Assembly: GCF_910592395.1 (NCBI RefSeq)
Contig: NC_088313.1
Location: 13,282,437 to 13,346,436 of the forward strand
Direction: 5' to 3'
DNA from: Lineus longissimus
Lineage: Eukaryota; Nemertea; Pilidiophora; Heteronemertea; Lineidae
Length of the DNA: 64,000 bases
The notes under the pieces were generated by a model that was given only the letters and a program-made list of their open reading frames with translations, was not told the origin of the DNA and made no database searches. The translations under genes were made by a program, and so were the position numbers. Below, piece after piece: positions 47,263 through 62,605 of this stretch. How positions within the stretch are numbered: the stretch's first letter is position 1; every line of letters starts with the position of its first letter.

Positions 47263-48651
47263 CTATGAGGTTACTGGTCCATTCAAGTGCGAACAAACTC
47301 TCAACAACTGTTCTGTCGTTATCTCCCCGTCGCTGTAATCGTCCCATGCCTTAAAGATACGTCTTTGAAGCGCAATGTACTTCTTTCGCTGTATTCTGCG
47401 CAACTTGCCCTCAGAAACCAGCCGTACCTGAAGATGCGCAATTTGCGCTTCTGAATTCAAGAGGTTGATCAACTGGTAGAAAGGGAGTCCGCTGCGTCCT
47501 CCGGCCCGTCTGTTTATCGCGTTATGCCACCCCTCGACGTCATTGTTCGTCCGTATGGGTGACATGTACACGCTCCAAGAAGTTTCATTCCAGTTCGGAT
47601 TATCGAACCACGTATTCTCGATGTACGTTACCAATTGCGACAGAGGCTGCGAGGTTGCCCTTGTTTTCATTACATCGAAAATCTCGCGTATCCTGTCGGC
47701 GGGAAGGAATGGTAGGGCCATTAACTTCTTTATGTAGTCGTGTGCACTTTTATCGTTCGCGTAGGCCGTTTGCAAGCCGAGTTCTTGGACTTTCCGCCAA
47801 ATTGCTTGGGTCCAGTGGAACAGACATCCTGTGATTTTGATGCCTGGAAATACTCGGCGGAAAGCCCCCCACATGGCACTTTCAAAGTCAATAACGATGT
47901 TATCGACGCGAACCTCTCCGACAATCTCCTTCAACCTTTGCAAGATTGCTTTATAATCGCGCTTCTTTCGGCCGGACATCAATGCAAACGCGAGGGGCAA
48001 CTGTTTAGTGTCTTCCCCACTCTTGACGAAGGCGTTAATAGAGAAAAGCTGTTTGAAGGGCGACCGGCAAAGTTTAAACGTGGCATCAGCGTACCAGGTC
48101 TTTGCTTTACTCAGGAGGTGGATTTGTTCATCTGTTGCGAAGATGAAATGCCGGCGATCTCGGACATTAATGTCAGCTTTTAAAAAATTTTCAGCGACGT
48201 GGTCCTCTTGGAGCTCAAATTCTAAGTCTGTGGGATCTTGCGGGCGATTCTTCTGGCGAAAGCGATTAGTTGCTCTGGTTAAGCAGCTCATTTTCGGTAG
48301 CGAAGGACATGGACCTGAGTTCACGTGCTCAAGAAGGACTTCAGTCACAATAGCGGATGCTGACTTGTACACGTTTTCGGCGGCTTTATCTTTCATGGAC
48401 GCGGTTATCTTGGAGACGACTGCTGCACCTGGTTGTGCTTGATGGTTATGCGCATTTTTCCCAACAATAAATTGGTCCCCCTTCTGTGTCACCATAGCGC
48501 AACACGGATTATGCTTCGGCCGGATCGTGCATTGCCAATCAGTTGTAGTATTGTTATTACGACGGCACATAACGTGGTACGTGTAACCGTGGCTGTCAAT
48601 CAATTTGTTTCTTGACCGTTTAGTCCCGTCGTCAACGATTTGAAACGTCAA
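47263..48651 (-). CDS. FLYWCH and MULE-domain transposase
   Basis: A single open frame of 462 aa. Residues about 12-70 form a FLYWCH-type zinc finger (WQC at 39-41, CC at 50-51, HNH at 68-70), expected to bind DNA. Residues about 180-375 form the MULE transposase core. It has D189 in WYADATF, D255 in VIDFESA, the C276-x2-H279 motif in GCLFHW, and E373 in NNDVEGWHNAINR, completing the DDE catalytic set. The start ATG at 48,651 is preceded by in-element sequence without further coding signal. The protein would cut and join MULE ends, probably recognising the iterated CGTTTCGCTACATG termini; that recognition is inference. There is no frameshift or stop. It ends eight bases from the 109-bp repeats. 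Confidence 0.92.
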   Translation of the reverse strand: MTFQIVDDGTKRSRNKLIDSHGYTYHVMCRRNNNTTTDWQCTIRPKHNPCCAMVTQKGDQFIVGKNAHNHQAQPGAAVVSKITASMKDKAAENVYKSASAIVTEVLLEHVNSGPCPSLPKMSCLTRATNRFRQKNRPQDPTDLEFELQEDHVAENFLKADINVRDRRHFIFATDEQIHLLSKAKTWYADATFKLCRSPFKQLFSINAFVKSGEDTKQLPLAFALMSGRKKRDYKAILQRLKEIVGEVRVDNIVIDFESAMWGAFRRVFPGIKITGCLFHWTQAIWRKVQELGLQTAYANDKSAHDYIKKLMALPFLPADRIREIFDVMKTRATSQPLSQLVTYIENTWFDNPNWNETSWSVYMSPIRTNNDVEGWHNAINRRAGGRSGLPFYQLINLLNSEAQIAHLQVRLVSEGKLRRIQRKKYIALQRRIFKAWDDYSDGEITTEQLLRVCSHLNGPVTS

Positions 48652-48919
48652 TTCGAACCATGCAATTCTGACCCTATAGCAGAGAACATTATACCAACTT
48701 TTTTAGGATTTTAACAAAAAATGGGGCCGGGCGTTTTTCGTAGGGGCGGGCGGGGACGATCACCAACTCTTTTTTTTATGTGGCCTAACCCAGGCCAGGA
48801 CGACAAGAACCCCTTGCGCGCCATCAAACCGTATAAGTTTTTTTACCGGCAAACTGTGCTATAATAAATTTGTAGTCACCACCGGGAATTATAGTAGGGT
48901 AAAATAGAGTAAAAATAAT

Positions 48920-49105
48920 GACTACATCCATGTAGCGAAACGACTCCACCCATGTAGCGAAACGTCCTCCATGTAGCGAAACGACCATACCCATCATGAA
49001 GCGAAACGACTCCACCCATGTAGCGAAACGACCTACCATGTAGCGAAACGACCGCCACATGTAGCGAAACGACTTGTCACGCGAACTGGCAATGTAGCGA
49101 AACAG
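48920..49105 (-). repeat. MULE-2 right terminal array
   Basis: About eight CATGTAGCGAAACG units ending GGCAATGTAGCGAAACAGCC, inverted relative to 46,654-46,815. Confidence 0.9.
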
Positions 49106-49122
49106 CCTGATACCCTCGGCAC

Positions 49123-49683
49123 TAGGCATCTTCTTCTTCTTCCAATACTGGGTTTCAGTCTAAGCAGACCATTAGTCCCAGGCGCGTGTTGAACAGATAA
49201 AGGCTTGGTTGGTGGATGGTAAAAGTTGATAAAATGTAAGTCTGAGTCTATAGTATATTCCGATCTCCACCAGGAGTCGGGAATGCATGCTGAGCGGCCA
49301 AAAAATCAAGGAGAGCTGCTAGAGTGCTAGTGTAATAACATTGAACGAGTTCTAGCGAACTGTCTGCACTATACTAACGAAAACGTGCCGTGGCCAAATT
49401 CAATAGGCCTTTTCGAAGAAGAGGAATCAGCGCCAAAACAAATCAAATACGCACACTCAGTAACACGTCAGAAGGCCTAAGCTGACTATGGACACTGCCG
49501 GGTGCTGTATCAGTATATGCGGCTGCTGTGTATTTCTTGTATCTGCTATACTATAGGCCCACAGGACAACTTGACTACTTGCAGTTGAATCTTGTGCCGT
49601 CTTCTTATCATTGTGTAATCATTCTGACTACGTCGAATTAGTTGATCTCAATAATGACTTGGCTATCTTTTTTCAGGAATAAG
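49123..49683. promoter_or_regulatory. TTC1 5' flank and 5' UTR
   Basis: From the right edge of MULE-2 to the TTC1 start. An acceptor TTTTTTCAG ends at 49,675, eight bases before the ATG, so the 5' UTR is spliced and a noncoding exon should lie upstream. Its position is not fixed. Together with 43,440-43,954 this would form a roughly 1-kb divergent promoter if the MULEs were absent. Confidence 0.45.
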
Positions 49684-52600
49684 ATGGCAGAAGAAACAAG
49701 TTCTGGTGACCAGTATTCTGCAGCTAGTTTGGAACAGCCAGATGAGACCACAGAGGACCTCTTGAAAGAATTTGAGGAGAGACTGCAGTATTCCGATTCT
49801 TCTGATGACGATGAATTCCACGATGCACAAGCTGAACTACTCCAAGAAGAAGCAATGCATAAAGCTGAACTTGACAAGGAAAGGCCTAAAAATAGTGTGG
49901 AAGACATCGATAAAAATTCAGCGCCAGGGGCTAGGGCAACTGGTGTGAAAACAGTGGTAGACAATACAGACTTTTCAGAAACGATACAAAGTGATGATGT
50001 AATAGCTCAAAATTGTCCTGGGGAAGCTTCCGAAACATTTCCAAATCTAGGTCCCTCTGATCGACTTCCAATGTTTGGTGATATCACAACCTCAAATCCT
50101 AGTCTCCCCAGCGAATCAGAATCAGCTGATAACAGCACTATTCGTGATCCTTGTAATGTCACTGGTGCTGCAGTAGCCTCTGATAACGAGCCTGTTATTG
50201 ACGTTGATGAATTAGTTCAGGAAGCAGTGGAGGAGGGCGCTACTATGGAAGACGATCCTGTGGAACCAATTGTCATTGATGAAGATCAACTTCTGAAGGA
50301 TTTGGAAGCCACATGGTCAGAGGAAGAGAAGGAGGTAAGTGTAGAAATTGTGGAATAGTTGGTGATGTCATCTTAATTTTCTATGACAAATTACTAATTC
50401 GGGGGAAGGGAGGGGGGGGGGGGGCGCTGTATTATCAAGCTATAAACCATGTTTTTAAAAGTTTATGACTGTAAATGTACCTCCATTTCATGTTTTCTGA
50501 GATGTGAGCTGACATCAACAGTAGGTGTAGGTTAGTTAAAATCATGGGGATTTTCATGACGATATGTATGATTGCTGTATTACTATTATTCCTATATTTT
50601 CTTATTTTGGGTGTTAAATTTCCGGTACCCTCGTGACTTTGAACTGTGGGGTAACTTTGAACATCCCGCTACAGATGTATACCATCACAACAATTCATTC
50701 TGGGGGGTGTTCATACTCATAGTTATCCCATTGTCCAAAGTCGCTCCATTTGTCATTTGCCGGTACAGGTTTCGCCAATTAGTACAAAGACTATAGAGCA
50801 CATTTTATTCAGCACTAAGAGAACATGTATTTGAATTTATTAAAGAATATTTACTATTTACTATCTTTTAAAGGGACAATATAGGTAGCAGCGAGGCAGG
50901 CAAGATAAAACTACACAAAGTCGCCAATATGGGTCTCTCACATCTCACAGTACGTCAAATTGATTCACGCTTGTACGAGGAATATATCTAGTGCTGAATC
51001 TGACACGACCCAGGGCCCTTGCTGTGTATATCAGTCGCCAGAAGATGGCCAAATTAGCCCCCCTGCTCCTGCCTATAGTCCCCCTTTAAACTTTTAAACT
51101 TTTTTCAGGACAAAAAGGCTGAAGCACAGGAGCTGAAGACATCAGGAAATGAGCTGTTCAAGCAGGGGTGTATAGAGGAGGCTAAAGAGCAGTACACAGC
51201 TGCCCTAGCATTGTGTCCGACATGTTTTCCTAAGGAGCGATCCATCATGTATTCCAATAGGGCAGCTTGTCGAATGAGAGATGTGAGTGTGAAATGTTAT
51301 TGCACCTTCCCCTGTGGATCTAGTGATAAAAGTCTTGAAAACCTGGCCGACTTTCCGGCGGTGAATGTCAATCCTAAAGTCTCCTCATTTCACCGCCGAC
51401 CCGATGGAGTGGGAAATCCGTCAGACGCACACTCATCAACGGGTGGCCAATGAAATTGCTCGACACAAAGTATTTGAATGACCCCCTGAATCAATATTGC
51501 CAACCTCGGTTTATGAACAGTTTTACCCTTCTTCTACATGTATACAACACACACAATGCATTTGTGTCGGGTCAGCATGCCTGGAACCGCCCAAGCAATA
51601 ACTGTTATTACTCATTGAACACCTGGTCTTCAACCACCGATGATAGCTTTCAGTGCGTGTCTCGTGCGACATCAATGAGTGTAATGTTAGTGTTGTTGTG
51701 ATATGGACGTGTGGGAAAGGAAGGGAATACACGGAGACAACCAATATTGTAGTAACAGCCATTCTGACGGCCAATCAGGGGCGAGTTTATCGGCGGTGAA
51801 GGATGGATATTCGCACAACAACGGTAGATCAGCACAGCATGTGAAAAGGGTGCAGAGCCCCACCTTGTGAGGACTGAAGCGGCAATCATGGCAGGAAATT
51901 GGTCGGAGTCCCATCCCGGAATGACACTGTAGCAACCCACAGAATGATGCGTAGTAGTACCAATGAAAGTGGTTTTAATAACTCCATACTTGAATTTTTC
52001 AGGAAGAATATGAAGATGCCATCAAAGACTGCTCAAAGGCCATGGAGTTGAATCCTGGGTACTTGAAATGCATCTTGAGACGAGCTGAGCTGCACGAAAA
52101 GACAGAAAAGTTGGATGAGGCATTAGTCGACTATCAGAAGGTTTTAGAAATTGATCCATCAATTATTTCTGCAAGGCGAGCTTGTATGGTGAGTTTCAGC
52201 TTCATTGCAAGTTTTTATAACAGTTAAGAGTAGGTTTCCGTCGCAATTTGTCTGTTGCCAATGTGTGTTGGTCTTTTTTTTAGAATATTCAGATCTTTTT
52301 GCAATAACAAGTTCTGTGCCATTTTCATAATTTTTTTGTGCACGACAAACTTGGTATGGCCTAGTGGTTTTATAACACCATTGGCTACCATGTTACAGGG
52401 TATGATCACAGGAGAACCCAGATTGTATTTCTGGATAAACCAGCATGGGATTCTAAGGCCTAAAATTTTACGCTCTTCACAGTCCTGAGTGCTACAAATT
52501 TGACTTAAAACCGAGGTTCCTTGCATCTGGTGTCTGTACCATGGCAAGTAAAGGTGAGAAACTTAAGTAGCTTGGGATGAATGTTTGTGTTATTCCTTGC

Positions 52601-53241
52601 AGCGATTGCCAGACCAGATCAAGGAGCGGAATGAAAAATTAAAAGAAGAGATGATGGGTAGGTTCGTCAAGACAATCAATCAATCAATCAATTAATCAAG
52701 CAAGCAAGCAATCAATACAAAACTCGGATAAGAATTTCTATATTGGAGAGCGAGAGTGAGAAGATTCCACCACACTAAGTACTTAGTAAGCTCTCACATG
52801 TAGTTAGTGGGTGAGTTGATGACCAGGGATACCACTAGCATAGCAGTGAGAGCACTGGGCTCATCTGATCAGGAGGTCGTGGGTTCAACTATCAGAAGAA
52901 TAGCTGCTGTTTTGTCTATGTGTCCTTGATAAGGACACTATGACCATACCGCTCCAAGGCGTTTTAGAGCTGTATGAATGGTTTTTATCTTCAAAGGGCT
53001 GTTAACATAATGGGAAGGTGCTTTGACAAAATATTCGTCACAAATACTGCTTCCATGCACCAACATGCAAACCTGTTTTTCATCTTTGCCATTTTCAACA
53101 TGGTTGATAACCTTTCTATTTTCAGGTAAACTAAAGGACCTCGGCAATATGATTCTGAAACCATTTGGACTGTCTACAGATAGCTTTCAAATGAATCAAG
53201 ACCCAAACACTGGAGGATATTCTATGAATTTCAAGAGATGA
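49684..53241 (+). CDS. TTC1: Tetratricopeptide repeat protein 1
   Basis: TTC1 is a cytoplasmic TPR adaptor that in other animals binds Hsp90/Hsp70 and G-protein alpha subunits. The five coding exons are 49684-50334, 51109-51282, 52003-52188, 52603-52657 and 53126-53241. GT/AG boundaries and phases agree, giving 1,182 nt and 393 aa. Residues 1-217 (exon 1) are acidic and low-complexity ([23 protein letters not shown]). Three TPRs follow from about residue 221: [40 protein letters not shown] and [19 protein letters not shown]. The C terminus is [20 protein letters not shown], the family signature ending. At 393 aa it is about 100 residues longer than human TTC1 because of the N-terminal part. 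The ATG at 49,684 was chosen because it follows the 5' UTR acceptor. Intron 1 holds a MITE and intron 4 a SINE. Confidence 0.95.
50402..50426. repeat. G-rich tract
   Basis: Long G run in TTC1 intron 1. Confidence 0.9.
50867..51089 (-). mobile_element. MITE family A, copy 4 (TTC1 intron 1)
   Basis: TTTAAAGGGACAATATAGGTAGC on the left and CTCCTGCCTATAGTCCCCCTTTAAA on the right are the family ends in reverse orientation. It ends about 20 bp before the exon 2 acceptor at 51,109. Confidence 0.85.
52672..52716. repeat. ATCA/AGCA microsatellite
   Basis: Runs of CAATCAAT and CAAGCAAG 4-mers directly after TTC1 exon 4. Confidence 0.9.
52818..52990 (+). mobile_element. tRNA-derived SINE
   Basis: CACTAGCATAGCAGTGAGAGC followed by ACTGGGCTC and GAGGTCGTGGGTTCAACTATC are A-box-like and B-box-like segments spaced as in a tRNA. 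They are followed by TATGTGTCCTTGATAAGGACAC and CCGCTCCAAGG, a body typical of animal tRNA-derived SINEs. The acceptor-stem ends do not pair well, so it is not a working tRNA gene. Confidence 0.7.
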
Positions 53242-53545
53242 TACTGCCTAGGATAGTACTATTTGCTACAGTAACCCTTTGCTAGAGTACCAACAGTGAA
53301 CATCAGACCTAAAGTCTCCTCCTTTCACGGACAGATAATAAGCTAAACACCAGCAGATTGTACAAATCAGACTTTATATACCTGATCCTCACCTTGAACA
53401 GACATATCTTCCATGCCCCAAGTGCAAATTGTGTTGGTGATGTGTTTAATAGATAACAGACAGAAAATGCGACCGATATGAGCAAGGTTTTCCTGTATTA
53501 TTCAAGTCAAGCTTTGAGGCAATTGCCTGCCCTCAAAATACAGTA
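53242..53545 (+). other. TTC1 3' UTR
   Basis: Sequence directly after the TTC1 stop. No coding signal. An AATAAA at 54,450 is a possible but distant polyadenylation signal. Confidence 0.4.
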
Positions 53546-53895
53546 TGAGTAGAACCTCTCTACTGAGGACACCTTCGACACTGGGAGGTGAGACAGAGAG
53601 GTGTCCTGATTAGAGAGTAAGTTCCAAGTCTGTTGGTAATGTGTATTACAGATTTCTGATGTAACGAACAAAAAAAATGCTCATCCAGTCAAGTCCAATA
53701 TATTCGAAGGCCAAGCTTTGATGTTGTCTAAAACTTTCAACACAGTAGAACCTCTCTATTAAGGACACCAGTGCTGTCCTTGATGGACTATTTTTATGTC
53801 CTAAAGAGGTCAAATTGAATTGAAACGACTAATTTGGGTCAAAACTATTGTCCTCAGTAGAGAGGTTGTCCTAAAAAGAGCGTTTTCCACTAAAG
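53546..53895 (+). mobile_element. Two partial Tigger-like MITEs
   Basis: GAGTAGAACCTCTCTACTGA at about 53,549 and CACAGTAGAACCTCTCTATT at about 53,743 match the left end of the family. The second continues to CTCAGTAGAGAGGTTGTCC at about 53,853-53,875. Both are diverged or truncated. Confidence 0.6.
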
Positions 53896-54015
53896 GCAAT
53901 TCCACAGTATTTGTGTTCCTGCACCATGTTATTTGTTTATAGACCGTTGTGAGGGTAGCTTTCACCCAGTAAAATGGATATGTTCGTTTCAGTTTTTTTG
54001 GTCAACCACATCAAA

Positions 54016-54180
54016 CTAAAGTGGAACCTACCTTAGCAGACGCCTCTCTATTAAGGACACTTGTTTTGGTCCCAAATTGGTTGTTTCCATTCAATTTGAC
54101 CTCTCTAATCCGGACACCTCTCTATTAAGGACAGCACTTGTCTGTCCCGAGGGTGTCCCTAATAGAGAGGTTCAACTGAA
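54016..54180 (+). mobile_element. Tigger-like MITE, full copy
   Basis: AAAGTGGAACCTACCTTAGC at the left and AATAGAGAGGTTCAACTGAA at the right, with TTTTGGTCCCAAATTGG and CCTCTCTAATCCGGACACC inside, as in the copy at 40,980. Confidence 0.75.
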
Positions 54181-54529
54181 TTTCAATGGGATGCACCACT
54201 CCCTGAATGAGCCACTGTCCTTCCAGTTGTGCTAGAAGCAATAGGGATGTATTTGTATAGGGTCTCCGAGCTTGTTCAAACTAATCATTTAAGGGCACAC
54301 ACAACCTTTTACAATGAGTGACGTTTATGGATTTGGTCTGCTGAGTATGATACCAAGTTAATTTCAGAAAGTTAGCTTAAACTGTATGCTTGTTCCTGTG
54401 GTCTTTAGTAATTTCAGAAATTTATGTTAATATATATGTTATGAATATGAATAAATATATAACTGAAATCGATCCAGCTGTTACTTTAGTAAGATGTTCA
54501 GGAAGTTAAGAAAAACTGATTTCTCGACT

Positions 54530-54665
54530 TTGGCTTACTGGACTTTGCGCAACGCAAAGTGCTGGTTAACGCAACGAGCAAAATGGGAGAGTGATCATTA
54601 TTTTGACCCCGCCAGTTTTTGTTCCTAAAATAAACAAGGGGCTAACGCGTCCACGGAATACCTCC
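54530..54665 (+). mobile_element. Dispersed element related to 8.6-9.1 kb
   Basis: TTGGCTTACTGGACTTTGCG, then AACGCAACGAGCAAAAT, TTTTGACCCCGCCAGTTTTT and CCTAAAATAAACAAGGGGCT. The order and inverse relation match the two halves at 8,609 and 9,043. Confidence 0.5.
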
Positions 54666-54734
54666 ATGACCATATTGCGGATGGCGATTCTTGAGATATA
54701 GGGCCTACTGAGGCTACTCCTCAGTACGTTAGTC

Positions 54735-54830
54735 ATGGGGTGGAATCTGGATAATAACTCCTCAATGCGATGGTGTGATGGTGTAGAGCGTTGGTCATAG
54801 GTTCGATTCTTGATAGTTACTCCTCAGTAC
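54735..54830 (+). mobile_element. Possible SINE-like fragment with B box
   Basis: GATGGTGTAGAGCGTTGGTC followed by ATAGGTTCGATTCTTG (54,798-54,813) resembles a tRNA A/B-box pair, but is too short and irregular for a tRNA gene. Repeats of ACTCCTCAGTAC flank it. Confidence 0.35.
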
Positions 54831-55212
54831 TAGACCAGTACTTTGTCCCAAAAAAGGGACGAAGTGTGAGGTGCCTATTGCGAAAATGATTGGTTGACGA
54901 AACAATGGCCTGATTGGTTGGCTAGCCTTGCCCTTTTGTCAGTTTGTCGTCATATTTTTACACCGAGGGGTTTTCCTGGATTGAGGCAAAAAGTTCTGTT
55001 GGAGTTCTTTAAGAGGTGTGGAATTTTTAATTTCTAGTAATCAATTCTCACTTTTTGCCTCAAATCCCTGTGAAAACACTAAAACTTATCCCAGCCGAAG
55101 ATCTGCCAACCCAAAATCGCCTCAGCGCCACGAGGCGGGGCCTAATGGTATTAGGCTTCGTTCGTTCTTAACCCAGGTAGGATACACGGTCAGGGCAATA
55201 GTTTTCCACAAA

Positions 55213-61066
<5,854 letters not shown>

Positions 61067-61210
61067 CAAAGGTCCCCTGGTAAGGCGGAGTCTTACCAAA
61101 GTTTCTAACCTGTCATTTCTGCCGTGACATCTTGAACACTTAGTATAAATAAGTGCCCAATGTACTACAATGTACTACATGTCAAATAAAAAATGTCCTA
61201 CTTTCATTTC
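61067..61210 (+). other. CNNM 3' UTR with AATAAA signal
   Basis: AATAAA at 61,185-61,190 lies 119 bp after the stop codon, a normal distance for a polyadenylation signal. Confidence 0.5.
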
Positions 61211-62265
61211 GCAATTAGACTCTCTTGTTTCTGTTTGGAATGTTTTAACTAAATGTTCCGATTTTGTAAACAAGATGCATTTTAGGAGTAACTTTCATTG
61301 TGGAAGGAACTATTGACGATCTAAAGTATGACATGTTTTCTTTGACACTTAGTATGATATGTTGCATAACATGTACTGTGTACCATGTATTGAGTTTGGT
61401 ACTGCATTTGGTGTACTTCAAAAATTGGGATTTACCATTTCGATTCAGTAGCAGCAGTTTTCACCTAACACTAGACTGTATGTGCACTAATAATATCATT
61501 GCTTCTACTGGTACATTTGTTGTTGTTGGGGTAGAAATTAAGACACTGTACCTCAAAGAATGTGGAATCGAATTTCCCAAGTTTGGTATTCATCTGTCTG
61601 TACTTGAACCGGGCACTGATCCTACCAAATGGACTTTGGCGTTTTTCGTGTCACACCCTACATGATTTCCTGTGCCATGGATAATGGTAAGGTTATGTAC
61701 ATAGTGTTGATAGGAGTGGCTAGTACCAATTGTGTTGTGATACATGCAGAAGCTCCATGACCTTGTGTGTTTGTCGTGAATGGTTGGAGAGTGAGGAAAA
61801 TAGTTCTAGAATTTTGTATAATAAAATGGAAAAGGGAAAAGCAAGTACAAGTTGTTTGAAGGGCTGGTGCTCGAATCACTGGTTTGCCTTTTTAGGGGCT
61901 TGGAGACCATAGGCAAAGGGTTACATGATGTTATGTATGATTTGAACAAATAACAGAAATGGCTGCATTCAGATCAAACTTGTTTCTTTAGCAAAAACCC
62001 ATGCATCATACAAACTTAGAACAAATACCAGTTTTTCGGGTCCAAAGTTTTGTCAGATCTTTGAACGTGTTGAAGAGGTATGAAAATGTTCAGACCAGTA
62101 AATCATGAATGTCTAAGGATCTCTTCTTGTTTTCATTCCATGATAAAACAGTTACCTCCGGTAATCATGCTCAACGAAAAATTATTTGATTCTCGCAGTT
62201 TGCAAGCGCATGTGGCGGACAGCAAATTTTTTTGTTTGATTTTCTTTCTTTCTTTGATAAGCAGT
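61211..62265. other. No gene seen
   Basis: The 121-codon frame at 61,300-61,665 lies in the flank of CNNM, has no known domain and no splice support. Confidence 0.45.
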
Positions 62266-62269
62266 ATCA

Positions 62270-62605
62270 AATGCCTGGAAAATGAATTCCCCAATTTGTT
62301 GAGAATAAGACAGGTCATCCAGCTTGCTGCGCTGGCCTGTCGTGGAAAAGAAAAAAGTTATTCAATAAAGGTGGGGAAAATGTGTTGTTGGGGTCTTTCA
62401 GTGAAATGTTGTTGTGTTCATCTGGTATTAAAGTAAAGCATGATTGCATCCCACATGGAAAAATATGCACCAACAGTTTGTCCTATGGATAGCGAAAAAA
62501 TTGGAAAATGTACACACATTGATTTTTTGTGCATTCACCATAGAGTAATCCGCAGCATATGATGTCATATTTTCCATGTTACCAGATGGACACAGTTGTG
62601 GTTTC
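62270..62605 (+). repeat. Second copy of the dispersed repeat at 33.16-33.78 kb
   Basis: AATAAGACAGGTCATCCAGC, TGTTGTGTTCATCTGG, TTTGTCCTATGGATAGCG, CACCATAGAGTAATCC and TTACCAGATGGACACAG are in the same order as at 33.2-33.8 kb, but without the 260-bp GIY-YIG-like insert. Confidence 0.6.

Larger units (their letters stand above)
46646..49113 (-). mobile_element. MULE-2: autonomous Mutator-like element with iterated-motif termini
   Basis: This 2,468-bp element has the order: left terminal array (46,654-46,815, about eight CGTTTCGCTACATG-type units), four and a half 109-bp repeats (46,819-47,255), transposase gene on the minus strand (47,263-48,651), about 250 bp shared with MULE-1, and right terminal array (48,920-49,105). 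Left and right 9-bp flanks (ACTCGGCAC / CCTCGGCAC) differ at one base. Both ends and an uninterrupted transposase suggest recent or possible activity. Close sequence match between its ends and those of MULE-1 indicates the same family. Confidence 0.88.

Noticed and set aside
52818-52893. tRNA gene
   Set aside because: A/B-box-like segments are present but the acceptor and anticodon stems do not pair, and a SINE body follows.
55018-55212. N-terminal extension of CNNM
   Set aside because: The frame is open but has no ATG. The ATG at 55,213 starts a signal peptide as expected for the family.
62080-62436. 118-codon plus frame
   Set aside because: It overlaps the dispersed repeat shared with 33.2 kb and has no independent domain.
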